Positions 44,855 through 54,180 of a stretch of DNA of 64,000 nucleotides are shown here, piece after piece. Under the pieces are notes generated by a model. That model did no database searches. It was not told where the DNA came from and worked only from the letters and a program-made list of their open reading frames with translations. Made by a program: the position numbers and the translations under genes. The DNA is from Chitinophagales bacterium (GTDB taxonomy: Bacteria > Bacteroidota > Bacteroidia > Chitinophagales > JADJOU01), in assembly GCA_030832185.1 (NCBI GenBank), contig JAURJQ010000009.1, positions 27,537 to 91,536 of the forward strand, read 5' to 3'. The stretch's first letter is position 1, and each line of letters starts with the position of its first letter.

Positions 44855-44939
44855 CGGAGAGAAAGGGATTCGAACCCCTGGACCTATTACAGTCAACGGT
44901 TTTCAAGACCGCCGCATTCGACCGCTCTGCCATCTCTCC
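44855..44939 (-). tRNA. tRNA-Ser (TGA)
   Basis: An 85-base class II cloverleaf on the minus strand. The acceptor stem is ggagaga/tctctcc, the anticodon loop cttgaaa has TGA, the variable arm is long and the T loop is ttcgaat. The discriminator is G as usual for serine. CCA is not encoded. Confidence 0.97.
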
Positions 44940-44944
44940 GGGTG

Positions 44945-44952
44945 CAAAACTA
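44945..44952 (-). promoter_or_regulatory. -7 box of tRNA-Ser
   Basis: On the minus strand TAGTTTTG matches TAnnTTTG, ending 5 bases before the mature tRNA. No matching TTTG is found 19 bases upstream. Confidence 0.6.
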
Positions 44953-45070
44953 AATTAATTAATTTTATCGAATTGTTTTTTTTGTGAAAAAGAATCAATA
45001 GGAACCCAAGCCACGGAATTTCAGCAAGATATAAGCTGTCAGAACTTTGGGGGAACAAAAAAAATGGTGT

Positions 45071-45676
45071 CTACTGAATATTGAGCTGCAAATTCTTCGT
45101 AATCATCCCTACGGCTATAGCCAGTAGGATGACGCCGAACATTTTTCTCATGACAAGAATAGTGCTCTCTGAAATTTTATCTTTCAAAAAATTCAAATAT
45201 CTCAGAACCAAAAATACAACTAATACATTGATAACAATAGCTATAGCTATTTCGACATAGTTATATTGAGATTTTAAGGTTAATATAGTAGTGATAGTGC
45301 CCGCACCAGAGATCAAGGGAAATGCAACGGGGACTAATGCCGTAGCTTTGTTTTGCTCCTTGGCTTGTTTTATGATATTTCTACCTAAGACCATTTCCAT
45401 AGCTAATATAAATAGAATGATGCCGCCAGCTACAGCAAAAGAGGACTTTGTAACACCCAGAAATGATAGAAACATCTCACCGAGAAAAAGAGCCAGCATC
45501 ATGATAATAAGCGAAGCAATAGAGGCTCGCTCTGGGTGAATCTCTCCAGAATTTTTACTGATATCTATCAATAAAGGTAGCACACCGATAATATCAATAA
45601 CTGTAAATAGTGTGATAGTTACTGTCAGAATTTCTTTTATGCCTATGCCTTCCATGAATCTTAATATAAAATACAA
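45071..45676 (-). CDS. MarC family membrane protein
   Basis: A 201-residue membrane protein with about six helices. Typical are FTVIDIIGVLPLLIDIS at the start, SFAVAGGIILFILAMEMV, and ALVPVAFPLISGAGTITTI. The family (once called NAAT) has no firmly established transport function and is not the multidrug determinant it was named for. An internal ATG at 45652 (MEGIGIKEIL) is an alternative start. It is upstream of the tRNA-Ser terminator region and separated from the glycosyltransferase gene by 28 bases. Confidence 0.9.
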   Translation of the reverse strand: MYFILRFMEGIGIKEILTVTITLFTVIDIIGVLPLLIDISKNSGEIHPERASIASLIIMMLALFLGEMFLSFLGVTKSSFAVAGGIILFILAMEMVLGRNIIKQAKEQNKATALVPVAFPLISGAGTITTILTLKSQYNYVEIAIAIVINVLVVFLVLRYLNFLKDKISESTILVMRKMFGVILLAIAVGMITKNLQLNIQ

Positions 45677-45704
45677 AATTAATCTATTTCTGACGAATAG
45701 CTTC

Positions 45705-46805
45705 TCAACAATCGTTATATATTTTATTAATTTTCAGTGAAATAGCACTAGTTGAGAATTGAGTAGCGGCATAATCTGCTAAAATCTCACTTTTTAAAAA
45801 TGGGTGTGCGTGAAGCATATCGGTCATAGCTGAGATAAGCTGGCTGGTCTTCCCTTTATCAATCAGAATACAGAATTCAGGGGTGAACTCCTCAACACCC
45901 CCTACGCGACTAGAGATATAAGGTAAACCACATGCCAAGGCCTCCGCCAGCACACAAGGTTGATTTTCGAAATCACTAAAGAGAATAAAGCAATGAGCCC
46001 TCTGCATGTAGGCTGCTACCTCATGATGAGAGAGCGGTGGCAGCACTGTTATGACATTTTCTAACTGATGTTGACTGCGAAATTTTTCAATAATTTCTCT
46101 AGACCCATTGCCGCCTATGGTTAAAGTGAATTGAAAACCACCTTGATTCAATTCCTTAATAGCGTCAAGTATACCTAAAATATTTTTAGCCTTACTAAGA
46201 TTGGAAATATGAAGAAAATTAAATACTATTGGCTTCAATTCTCTAGGCTGAAATCTATCGGTGTCTACTACATTCGGGACTATGTGTAAAGGTAAATTGC
46301 CAAAAAAATACTCTAATCGCTGACCTAAGTGCAGGCTAACAGGCATAACAGCTTTGGCCGATCTAAAAATTGGTCTGAATACGAGCTTCTTCAGCCATGC
46401 ATTAGGAAGCTCATCCAACCTATGATACTGGGTGGCATGCTCAGCTATGACATATGGGAGGCGCTGAAAAAGCAGCCATATAAAATGATAGTGCACTACA
46501 TTAGCATGTATCAAATCGGGCGGAGAAATGAGTTTCATTCCTTTATAAAATCCCCATATTTTTTTCAAAAAATTAAGACAACTAAAAGATGATTTAGGAA
46601 AATAATATATGTATTCCTTTAAATTTGGATTTCGCTCATTAATAACTAACTTCCAAGAACTAAGCTGCGGATCCCCTTCCATATGAAGAACGGAGACTCT
46701 ATTTAGAAGCGAAACCGCCTCTGCATGTCTCTGTACGAAATCACCATTATAGGCGTCTACATTGGATGGATACCAGCTCGAAATGAAGAGTATATGTTTT
46801 TTGAT
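45705..46805 (-). CDS. GT4 glycosyltransferase with a non-canonical start
   Basis: A GT-B glycosyltransferase of family 4. The standard ATG at 46682 gives 325 residues, but conserved N-terminal sequence continues upstream in frame: KKHILFISSWYPSN, then NGDFVQRHAEAVSLLNRVSV. The in-frame TAA at 46806-46808 is followed at once by ATC AAA AAA CAT, and no ATG, GTG, TTG or CTG exists before 46682. So the natural start is probably the ATC codon at 46803-46805, giving 366 residues, a normal GT4 length. The C-terminal domain has LHISNLSKAKNILGILDAI and the donor site EALACGLPYISSRVGGVEEF. It probably builds a surface polysaccharide or glycolipid. Confidence 0.8.
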   Translation of the reverse strand: MKKHILFISSWYPSNVDAYNGDFVQRHAEAVSLLNRVSVLHMEGDPQLSSWKLVINERNPNLKEYIYYFPKSSFSCLNFLKKIWGFYKGMKLISPPDLIHANVVHYHFIWLLFQRLPYVIAEHATQYHRLDELPNAWLKKLVFRPIFRSAKAVMPVSLHLGQRLEYFFGNLPLHIVPNVVDTDRFQPRELKPIVFNFLHISNLSKAKNILGILDAIKELNQGGFQFTLTIGGNGSREIIEKFRSQHQLENVITVLPPLSHHEVAAYMQRAHCFILFSDFENQPCVLAEALACGLPYISSRVGGVEEFTPEFCILIDKGKTSQLISAMTDMLHAHPFLKSEILADYAATQFSTSAISLKINKIYNDC

Positions 46806-46830
46806 TTATTATCGATTTAAAGTTTGAGTA

Positions 46831-46861
46831 CAAAATTAAGTATTATCTCAAACTCAACAAC
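46831..46861 (-). promoter_or_regulatory. Promoter of the GT4 gene
   Basis: On the minus strand GTTG (46861-46858) and TAATTTTG (46838-46831) are 19 bases apart, close to the TTTG-N19-TAnnTTTG consensus. The inferred transcription start lies about 20 bases before the ATC codon, so the upstream coding segment would be transcribed. Confidence 0.5.
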
Positions 46862-46995
46862 AGAAGTTTCCGGAAAATCATCAATTATCGGTATGACAAC
46901 CTATTTTAATAATAATAAACGCCTTCAGCATAAATTCATTCATTCTAAAGTATTTTTTTTACATTTGATTTATTAGTAGGTATATAACTATAGGA

Positions 46996-47727
46996 ATGAC
47001 ACCAAGACGCACTAGGCTTAAAATAGGTAGAGTAATTTTATTAGTGTTACTCTTTTTTTTCCTTTTATTTATTTTTAATTATTTCTCTACTTTGAGACCT
47101 GCATTTCTCTTTCCACGCTGGAAAGACTATGCTGTGCATGGTATCGATATTTCCAAATATCAAGGTAATATAGATTGGTATCAGTTAAAATCACATGAAG
47201 TCAAATTTGTCTTTATGAAAGCTACAGAAGGGAAAGAGCTGGTAGACAATTTATTTAAAACCAACTGGCAAGGCGCTAAAGAAGCAGGAATATCAAGAGG
47301 AGCCTACCACTTTTACAGACCGAATGTAGACTGGAAAATTCAAGCTAGAAACTTCATAGAACAGGTAGAGCTAGACAAGGGAGATATGCCACCAGTATTA
47401 GATATTGAGCTTATTCACCATCGAAATCAATTAAATTTATTATCCGATATACGAAAATGGCTAGAAGTGATAGAAAAACATTACGGTATTCGGCCTATAG
47501 TCTACACCTATGAAAATTATTATAATCGATTTCTTTTAAATGAATTCAGACATTACAACCTATGGATAGCCAAGTATAACTATAGTTCACCAGGATTAGA
47601 AGATAATGCTCGATGGGAGTTTTGGCAATTTTCTGAAACTGGTGAATTAAAAGGAATAGATCATAAAGTAGATTTAAATTGCTTTTATGGCACAGAGGCA
47701 CAATTCAGAAAAATATTAAAGAAATGA
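46996..47727 (+). CDS. GH25 lysozyme-type peptidoglycan hydrolase
   Basis: A 243-residue glycoside hydrolase of family 25, cutting the MurNAc-GlcNAc bond. An N-terminal membrane helix (VILLVLLFFFLLFIFNYF) anchors it or acts as an uncleaved signal. The catalytic domain has HGIDISKYQGNIDW, FMKATEGKE, AYHFYRP and PPVLDIELIHHR with the DIE catalytic acids, then EFWQFSETG. The stop TGA overlaps the start of the AlkD-like gene (ATGA), so the two are coupled. Confidence 0.93.
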   Translation: MTPRRTRLKIGRVILLVLLFFFLLFIFNYFSTLRPAFLFPRWKDYAVHGIDISKYQGNIDWYQLKSHEVKFVFMKATEGKELVDNLFKTNWQGAKEAGISRGAYHFYRPNVDWKIQARNFIEQVELDKGDMPPVLDIELIHHRNQLNLLSDIRKWLEVIEKHYGIRPIVYTYENYYNRFLLNEFRHYNLWIAKYNYSSPGLEDNARWEFWQFSETGELKGIDHKVDLNCFYGTEAQFRKILKK

Positions 47728-48392
47728 AATCCTATGTTTCTAATTTGTATTTATATCTAAAAGGACTTGGTAACGAAACTATCGCTCATAATCAAGCTAG
47801 GTATATGCGTTATAGATTCCCATTTTTTGGTTTAATTAGTGCTACAAGAGAAAAGTACTGGAAAGAATTTCAAGAAATCGAAGGGAATTTAGAAAAGAGT
47901 AAGGTGGTGGAATTTGCGCGAGAGTGCATTCAATATCCCGAAAGAGAAATGTGGTATGTGGCATCACAAGTATTGAAAGAAAATAAGAAAAAATTGAAAT
48001 CCGAGGACCTAGAATTTATCAAAGAAATAATAGTTAAATCAGACTGGTGGGATATCGTGGATTTATTAGCCTCGAATTGTATTGGAGCTATTTGTATAAA
48101 TTTCAATGAGCAGAGGAATGAAGTGAATAGCTGGATTCATGATGAAAATTTTTGGCTACGCCGAACAGCAATAATTTATCAATTAGGATATGGAGTAAAA
48201 ACAGATGAAAGCGTTTTATACAAACATATTCTTCTCACATGTCACGAAAAAGAATTTTTCATTCGCAAAGCTATAGGCTGGGCACTGCGATCGTATTCAA
48301 AGATAAATCAAGACTCGGTGAGAAGTTTTATAGAAACAAATCAGGGTAAACTTTCCCACTTGAGTATTAAAGAGGGCAGTAAGTATTTATAA
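47724..48392 (+). CDS. AlkD-like DNA alkylation repair protein
   Basis: A 222-residue HEAT-repeat DNA glycosylase of the AlkD family, which removes alkylated purines without base flipping. The start at 47724 makes an ATGA overlap with the GH25 gene; a longer frame from 47679 lies entirely inside the GH25 gene. Typical segments are YMRYRFPFFGL, EREMWYVASQVLKENK, SDWWDIVDLLASNC, NFWLRRTAIIYQLGY and EFFIRKAIGWALRSY. The paired aspartate and tryptophan of DWWDIVD match the active-site stretch. Confidence 0.92.
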   Translation: MKSYVSNLYLYLKGLGNETIAHNQARYMRYRFPFFGLISATREKYWKEFQEIEGNLEKSKVVEFARECIQYPEREMWYVASQVLKENKKKLKSEDLEFIKEIIVKSDWWDIVDLLASNCIGAICINFNEQRNEVNSWIHDENFWLRRTAIIYQLGYGVKTDESVLYKHILLTCHEKEFFIRKAIGWALRSYSKINQDSVRSFIETNQGKLSHLSIKEGSKYL

Positions 48393-48400
48393 GTCTAGAT

Positions 48401-49033
48401 TTATTCTACCTCTAATTCTATTTCTTTATCTTCTCTAACTATTTTCTCGATCCCACCAAATATTATTGATTTGACCTTCGGAAACCATTGATTTTTTGAT
48501 GTATCATATCTTTCGCCGTTGTACAATGCATAATTTTTGTATTCTCCTTCTTCAATAAGAAAATTGTCCTTATTATAAACTTTTAAAAAACCATTTCCTG
48601 AAGAATCAAGACCAATTGTTTTATACTGTTCATATATTTCAAGAAGCCATTCTTTCATTAGTTCAACATCTGTATTATTATATATATGAATTAGTCTGCC
48701 AGTTTGTTTAAGAAATCGCTCACCTGTTAAGGAATAAATTTGGTCGTATCCAGCTGTTCTATCTATAGGAACATTTTTATAGACCGAATAAAGAGTAATG
48801 GTATCCATTGTAACCACATATAAACCAGAATCTTCACCACTTTGAAGACATGAGCCAAAGCTAAATTTATAACTTCCGTTTTTGAATAATATTAAATGTG
48901 AGCTATTAAATGGTGAAAATACGGTAGTATATATACTTTTTTCGGTATTACTTAACTCTCTTGCCATTTTTTTTTCTTGACTAAAGCACGTAACTGAAAA
49001 TAGCCAAATAATAGCTACAAAACATATTTTCAT
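48401..49033 (-). CDS. Exported protein of unknown function
   Basis: A 210-residue protein with a signal peptide (MKICFVAIIWLFSVTCFSQ). I do not recognise a family. It has a single cysteine after the signal (SFGSCLQSGED) and many short beta strands (LFKNGSYKFSFG, LYVVTMDTITLYSVY). Aromatic and charged residues near the end (EEGEYKNYALYNGERYD) recall MORN- or toxin-antitoxin-free repeat motifs such as GEYKNG. It converges on the AlkD-like gene with an 8-base gap. Confidence 0.6.
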   Translation of the reverse strand: MKICFVAIIWLFSVTCFSQEKKMARELSNTEKSIYTTVFSPFNSSHLILFKNGSYKFSFGSCLQSGEDSGLYVVTMDTITLYSVYKNVPIDRTAGYDQIYSLTGERFLKQTGRLIHIYNNTDVELMKEWLLEIYEQYKTIGLDSSGNGFLKVYNKDNFLIEEGEYKNYALYNGERYDTSKNQWFPKVKSIIFGGIEKIVREDKEIELEVE

Positions 49034-49124
49034 ATTTGACTTTATTTCACAAAATAATGCGATTAAAAATACGTTGCAAAAAATTCAAATAACTCTGATT
49101 TTTTTGGGATTTTATCTACAAAAC

Positions 49125-51362
49125 TTAAAACATCACCGCCTTGAACCAAACTCGCTTAGCTTCTAAATCCACTTTGTCAACTGATATAGTTATGGGCTGA
49201 CCCATGTGGAATTCGACATGGGACTGTCTGCCTTTTAGCGTTAGGGAAGTGATATCGAAGCTGAATACTTCTTTAAAATTGGTACTAAGTTCTACATAGC
49301 CCTCACATTTATTATCTTTCAGTTCTACCCAGAAACCAGTGCCATTCATACCGCTGATGATGCCCTGGTATTCTTTTTTAAGATGATAACTCAAATATTC
49401 TACCTGCTTGTATTTAATGCCTTCGCGCTCACAGTCAGTCGCTTTGCGCTCCTGATCAGAGCAGTGCACACAAATCTCCTCTATTTGAGCGGCAGTATAG
49501 TTCAGTTTTTTCTTTTTAAGTACATTCGTTAAAAGCCTATGAGCTATAAGATCTGGATAGCGGCGTATAGGTGAGGTGAAGTGAGAATAATGGGTATAAC
49601 CTAAACCGTAGTGACCTATATTTATGGTAGAATAATATGCCTTAGACATAGACCTAATGGCCATTTGATTGAGGATATCCGATTCAGGCGTATTCACTAT
49701 AGAGCCTAGAAACTCATTTAGTATTTTGGATGCCTGCTCCGGTTTATCAATTTTCTTTAATTTATGACCTCCGAGCTTCAGTGCAGAGTCTCTAAACTGT
49801 TCTAACTTAGCCATATCCGGCACATCGTGATCTCTGTATACGCCTGCAGGAATGAGCTTCTTTTTAGTATAGACATCTAAAGCTCTGGCTACACTTGTAT
49901 TGGCACGGAGCATGTATTCCTCTATCAGCCAATTCGCTTCTTTCTGCACCTTGGGAATTATATCGAGAGGTTTACCATCCTTGTCTAGCACGAACTGTAC
50001 TTCTGAAGCTTCAAAGTTGATCGCTCCTTTTTGGAAGCGTTCTTCGCGCCAAATTGAGGCGATACCTTGCAAAAGCTTTATAACGTCTGCATGGTCTCCT
50101 TTTCCAGTTTCTATGACCTCTTGGGCTTCTTCATAGGTAAATCTTCTATCGGAATGTATTACGGTCTTCGCAAGATATTCATCATGTATCTTACCATCTT
50201 CATCTATATGGTAAATCATGGAAAATGCTAATCTATCTACCTTAGGATTAAGAGAGCATAATTCATTAGATAATTTTTCTGGTAGCATAGGAGCTACTCT
50301 ATCCGGAAGATATACGGAAGTAGCTCGGCGAAGAGCTTCTTTGTCTAATTCTGTACCATCTTTTACATAGTGAGCTACATCCGCTATATGAACCCCAATT
50401 TCATATTGATCATTGTCTAGTTTTTTTACCGAAAGAGCGTCATCGAAGTCCCGTGCCGTTTTCGGGTCAATTGTGAATGTAAGCGTAAAACGCATATCCA
50501 GTCTATCGGCTAAGTCTTCTGCGCTAAGTTTAGACTGAATGGGTTTCAACTCCTCTAAGACATTTTCAGGAAATTCTTGGTGAAATTCACGCTCCAGAAG
50601 GATAGAGCGCATGGTCAGTTCATTCGGATTGAAGTTTTTCAATACTTCTATGACCTTACCTCTTGGATTCTTCTCTTTTTCGCCCCATTCTAGAAATTCT
50701 ATTTCTACATAGTCTCCGTCTTTAGCTTCGTGTGTATATTTTGAGGAAATATAAAAATCAAAGAGTGCTTTGGAAGAAATAGGTGTTACAAAAAAGACAT
50801 CAAAGTCTTTGGATTTATGTACCGAAAATTTACCTATAAAACTTTTTAGCTTGCGTTCTATGACCTTTATAAATTTGGCTTCGGGACGCTTGCCGTCTTT
50901 TACCTTATCTAGGTTGACTAGTATTCTATCCCCTGAGAATGCGGGCACATTCTTATTGCGCATGATGGCATCGCGCTCCAACCCTTCTATAGCTACAAAC
51001 ATGGCTCCTGTAGCCGTAATATCTAATACACCTTCTACTTCATTTGTGTTCTCGTGATTCATAACTTTTGATTTCTTAGTTGATTTATCCGAGGCGTCTT
51101 TGGCAGGGATTAGGTTTTTTGCTTTTTCGGTGAGTGGTTTTTTCTTTACATCATCATCCCATTGTTTGAGCATGTAGACATCCATTTCTAACTCTACTAT
51201 TTTCTTTTGTCTTTTTAAAACCATGAGGGCATGGATAAGTTTTTCTTTTCTAGTGCTATTTGGGAGAAGTTCTTTGAGTTTATCAAAGGTGAATTTCTTC
51301 TCATAATTTTTACCAAAGAGCTTGAGTATTTTTGTTTCTGTGAGTTCTTTTTTATCTTTCAC
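49125..51362 (-). CDS. rnr: Ribonuclease R
   Basis: A 745-residue 3'-5' exoribonuclease of the RNB family. An N-terminal helical domain and cold-shock-like domains (EGVLDITATGAMFVAIEG) precede the RNB catalytic domain with its acidic set in TIDPKTARDFDDALS, then GVHIADVAHYV and YLPDRVAPMLPEKL. The S1 domain (YQGIISGMNGTGFWVEL) closes it. The basic tail typical of E. coli RNase R is not evident, so the C-terminus is shorter. The gene lies downstream of hemW on the same strand with a 54-base gap. Confidence 0.95.
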   Translation of the reverse strand: MKDKKELTETKILKLFGKNYEKKFTFDKLKELLPNSTRKEKLIHALMVLKRQKKIVELEMDVYMLKQWDDDVKKKPLTEKAKNLIPAKDASDKSTKKSKVMNHENTNEVEGVLDITATGAMFVAIEGLERDAIMRNKNVPAFSGDRILVNLDKVKDGKRPEAKFIKVIERKLKSFIGKFSVHKSKDFDVFFVTPISSKALFDFYISSKYTHEAKDGDYVEIEFLEWGEKEKNPRGKVIEVLKNFNPNELTMRSILLEREFHQEFPENVLEELKPIQSKLSAEDLADRLDMRFTLTFTIDPKTARDFDDALSVKKLDNDQYEIGVHIADVAHYVKDGTELDKEALRRATSVYLPDRVAPMLPEKLSNELCSLNPKVDRLAFSMIYHIDEDGKIHDEYLAKTVIHSDRRFTYEEAQEVIETGKGDHADVIKLLQGIASIWREERFQKGAINFEASEVQFVLDKDGKPLDIIPKVQKEANWLIEEYMLRANTSVARALDVYTKKKLIPAGVYRDHDVPDMAKLEQFRDSALKLGGHKLKKIDKPEQASKILNEFLGSIVNTPESDILNQMAIRSMSKAYYSTINIGHYGLGYTHYSHFTSPIRRYPDLIAHRLLTNVLKKKKLNYTAAQIEEICVHCSDQERKATDCEREGIKYKQVEYLSYHLKKEYQGIISGMNGTGFWVELKDNKCEGYVELSTNFKEVFSFDITSLTLKGRQSHVEFHMGQPITISVDKVDLEAKRVWFKAVMF

Positions 51363-51416
51363 TTCTGTTCATTTATATTTAATTGATTATTATTTTTAGG
51401 TGGATTTTAGGGAGGT

Positions 51417-52538
51417 TTAGCACATCAAATCACTAGCTATAGCATCCGCTAGGATTTTCCCAGAGTTAGTGAGTTTAAAGGTCTTGTCGTCCCGTATGAT
51501 AAGATTTTGATTTTCAAAATTTCTAACTTGATCTAGAAATTGAATTTCAAAATTTTCACCAAAGGTAGTTCTTATTTCGTCAATATGTATGCCAAATATT
51601 GTTCTTAGTCTGGTCATTATGTATTCATTGTATCTATTTTCTAAGCTCAAATGTTCTTGTTTCCAATATTCATTCTGCTGCGCCAAACCCTCAATATAAA
51701 GCTTTAGATTCGATACATTCCATCGCCGTTCTTCTCCTAAATAGCTATGCGCGGATGGTCCAAAACCTAAATAAGGCGTTTGCATCCAGTAGCCGATATT
51801 ATGCTGTGACCAGTAGTTTTCTTTTCCGAAATTAGAAATTTCATAATGGATGAATCCTGCATTTTCCAGCTCTTCTATCGTATACAAGTACATTTCATTG
51901 AGGGTATCGTCGCTCTCTATAGGAAGTTCATTTCGACCCACTTTTCGAGCTAGGGCCGTCTTTTCTTCTATAGTGAGGTTATAGGTAGAAATATGCTTTA
52001 CATCCAATTCGATGGCTTGTTTTAAATTATTTTTCCACTGCTGCATACCTGAATAAGGCAGACCGAAAATGAGATCAATAGATATATTATCAAATAACTT
52101 GTGGGCGTTTTCTATCGCTTTTAGTGCTTGCTGTGTAGTATGATTTCTATTCATTACTTCTAAATCAGCATCGGCAAACGACTGTACGCCTATACTCAAT
52201 CTATTGAAACTGAACCCTCTCAACGACTTAATATAGTCTAGAGTCAGGTTTTCTGGATTAGATTCAATAGATATCTCAGCCTGGGATGATATCGAATAGT
52301 TATCTAGGATACTTCGCATGATTTTTTCTAAATCAGTCGAGGTCAGTATAGTAGGAGTACCGCCACCTAGGTAGATTGATGTTATATTTTGATGACTTAA
52401 TTCACCAGCTCGCTCCTCTATTTCGTGGATAATAGCAGAGATATAGGCATCCTTTTTTACAGGACTCAGCGTGAAATAAAAGGAGCAATAATGACATGCT
52501 TTTTTACAAAATGGGATATGGAGATATAGAGAAGCCAT
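51417..52538 (-). CDS. hemW: Heme chaperone HemW (radical SAM)
   Basis: A 373-residue radical SAM protein related to HemN. The cluster ligands are Cys11, Cys15 and Cys18 in FCKKACHYCSF. YLGGGTPTIL, SIESNPENLT and LSIGVQSFAD follow, then the C-terminal HemN domain. The CxxxCxxC spacing and the absence of the HemN N-terminal extension support HemW, which delivers heme, rather than the coproporphyrinogen oxidase. The start codon follows the ribF stop at once, so the two are cotranscribed. Confidence 0.93.
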   Translation of the reverse strand: MASLYLHIPFCKKACHYCSFYFTLSPVKKDAYISAIIHEIEERAGELSHQNITSIYLGGGTPTILTSTDLEKIMRSILDNYSISSQAEISIESNPENLTLDYIKSLRGFSFNRLSIGVQSFADADLEVMNRNHTTQQALKAIENAHKLFDNISIDLIFGLPYSGMQQWKNNLKQAIELDVKHISTYNLTIEEKTALARKVGRNELPIESDDTLNEMYLYTIEELENAGFIHYEISNFGKENYWSQHNIGYWMQTPYLGFGPSAHSYLGEERRWNVSNLKLYIEGLAQQNEYWKQEHLSLENRYNEYIMTRLRTIFGIHIDEIRTTFGENFEIQFLDQVRNFENQNLIIRDDKTFKLTNSGKILADAIASDLMC

Positions 52539-53462
52539 TTATTCTGAATTGGCTACTAAGGTAACATCCGCAGCCATAGCATGGATTAATTCTTCTATTG
52601 AATCAAATTTCTTCTCTTCCCGCAAAAAGAGTTTAAATTCAATACACACTGATTCCCCGTAGATATCGCCTTCAAAGCCTAAGATATAACTCTCAATACT
52701 CTCATCTTTTCGTACCTCTACTGTAGGATTTAATCCTATACTAGTAGCGGCTTTGTAGCGTTTACCATTTACTACTATACTGGTACTATAGACTCCCTTT
52801 TTAGGGATTAATTTATTCGGGTCATCTGGTAATATATTGGCCGTAGGATAGCCCAGTGTTCTGCCGAGTTGCTTGCCCTCTATGACCTTTCCAGTGATAG
52901 AATATTCATAACCAAGTAATTTTTTCACCTGGTCTATACTTCCATTCTGGATATGATTTCGTATAATACTAGAACTAACATGCGCACGTTTTATGAGATA
53001 CTCATCTAATTGAATAATCTCTATACCTAAATGGAGTTTTTCCTTCAGCGCTATAAACGTATCTTTAGATCCTTGTCTATCTTTTCCAAATTTATGATCA
53101 TAACCTAAAACGACTATTTTTGGCTGCAGCGGTATGAGGATGTCATTTAAGATAAAGTCTTCGGCACTTTTCTGTGAAAGGGCCTCTGTAAATGGAAGTG
53201 CTATCAAGTTTTGAACACCTAGCTGCTCAAGATGAGCTATTTTTTCTTGCCAAGTTTGAAGTAACTTAAAATCGTCATTCAGCTTCAAAATTAACCTAGG
53301 ATGAGGCTCAAAGCTGATAAGATAAAATGGAATGTCCTTAGCTCTAGCCATTCTTTGTGCTTCAGTGATTAAATATTGATGTCCTAGATGTAGTCCATCA
53401 AAGGAACCTATAGTAATGACACTTTCAGCAAGCTGGGGTAATTCTTTATAGATTTTCATCAT
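52539..53462 (-). CDS. ribF: Bifunctional riboflavin kinase / FAD synthetase
   Basis: A 307-residue enzyme making FMN and then FAD. The N-terminal adenylyltransferase domain has ITIGSFDGLHLGHQYLI with HxGH and GYDHKFGKDRQGS. The C-terminal flavokinase domain has GKQLGRTLGYPTANI with the GRTLGYPTAN motif and YKAATSIGLNPTV. The length is usual. It lies between truB and hemW with gaps of only 3 and 0 bases. Confidence 0.96.
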   Translation of the reverse strand: MMKIYKELPQLAESVITIGSFDGLHLGHQYLITEAQRMARAKDIPFYLISFEPHPRLILKLNDDFKLLQTWQEKIAHLEQLGVQNLIALPFTEALSQKSAEDFILNDILIPLQPKIVVLGYDHKFGKDRQGSKDTFIALKEKLHLGIEIIQLDEYLIKRAHVSSSIIRNHIQNGSIDQVKKLLGYEYSITGKVIEGKQLGRTLGYPTANILPDDPNKLIPKKGVYSTSIVVNGKRYKAATSIGLNPTVEVRKDESIESYILGFEGDIYGESVCIEFKLFLREEKKFDSIEELIHAMAADVTLVANSE

Positions 53463-53465
53463 GCA

Positions 53466-54155
53466 TCAATACGTGGCTAAAGATGAATGAATCGTATCCA
53501 TATCTATAGATTGGCCTAGAGAGTAGTCTCCAATTTTACTTCGTATCAGATGATCTAAATAGGCCCCTGTGTTTAGTTTCTTACCAATGTCATAAGCCAG
53601 CGTTCTGATATAAGTACCTTTGGACGCAGTCACTTCTATTTTTAAAAGTGGTAGTGCATATTCTAGCACCTTTATTTCATAAATTTCTATTTCTTTAGCT
53701 TTAATTTCTACCTCTACTCCCTTTCTAGCTTTCAGATAGGCTGGCTTACCTCCTAGTTTTACAGCAGAGTAAACCGGAGGTATTTGCTCCTGATTACCTA
53801 GAAAACTAGCTAAAGTTTCTATGACAAAAGGTTCACTAAGATGCTCAATAGAATAAGTAGCGGACACTTCAGTTTCTTTGTCGTAAGAAGGTCTCTCTGC
53901 TCCCAGAAATATGGTAGCTAAATAGGTTTTCGGTAGCGCATGAATCGCATCTACCTGCTTGGTCATTTTTTGAGTACATATGATTAGAAGACCTTCGGCT
54001 AGGGGATCTAAGGTTCCCGCATGGCCTATTTTTAGTTTGGGAATCGACTTTCTAGTCAACCCCTTTATTTTTTTCACTACATCAAATGAGGTCCAATGGA
54101 GCGGCTTATAGACGGGCAGTATTACTCCAGATTCGAGATCACTTATTAGATTCAT
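53466..54155 (-). CDS. truB: tRNA pseudouridine-55 synthase
   Basis: A 229-residue pseudouridine synthase that converts U55 in the T loop of tRNAs. The catalytic Asp50 lies in KIGHAGTLDPLAEGLLI. KPLHWTSFDVV at the start and the ITASKGTYIRTLAYDIG box (VTASKGTYIRTLA) are characteristic. It lacks the C-terminal PUA domain of longer enzymes, as is common in Bacteroidota. It is downstream of uppP in the cell-wall cluster. Confidence 0.96.
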   Translation of the reverse strand: MNLISDLESGVILPVYKPLHWTSFDVVKKIKGLTRKSIPKLKIGHAGTLDPLAEGLLIICTQKMTKQVDAIHALPKTYLATIFLGAERPSYDKETEVSATYSIEHLSEPFVIETLASFLGNQEQIPPVYSAVKLGGKPAYLKARKGVEVEIKAKEIEIYEIKVLEYALPLLKIEVTASKGTYIRTLAYDIGKKLNTGAYLDHLIRSKIGDYSLGQSIDMDTIHSSLATY

Positions 54156-54180
54156 AATATATGCTTACAATTGGTCTTAG

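Noticed and set aside
47679..47723. Upstream extension of the AlkD-like protein
   Set aside because: It lies fully inside the GH25 gene, while the internal ATG makes a standard ATGA overlap.
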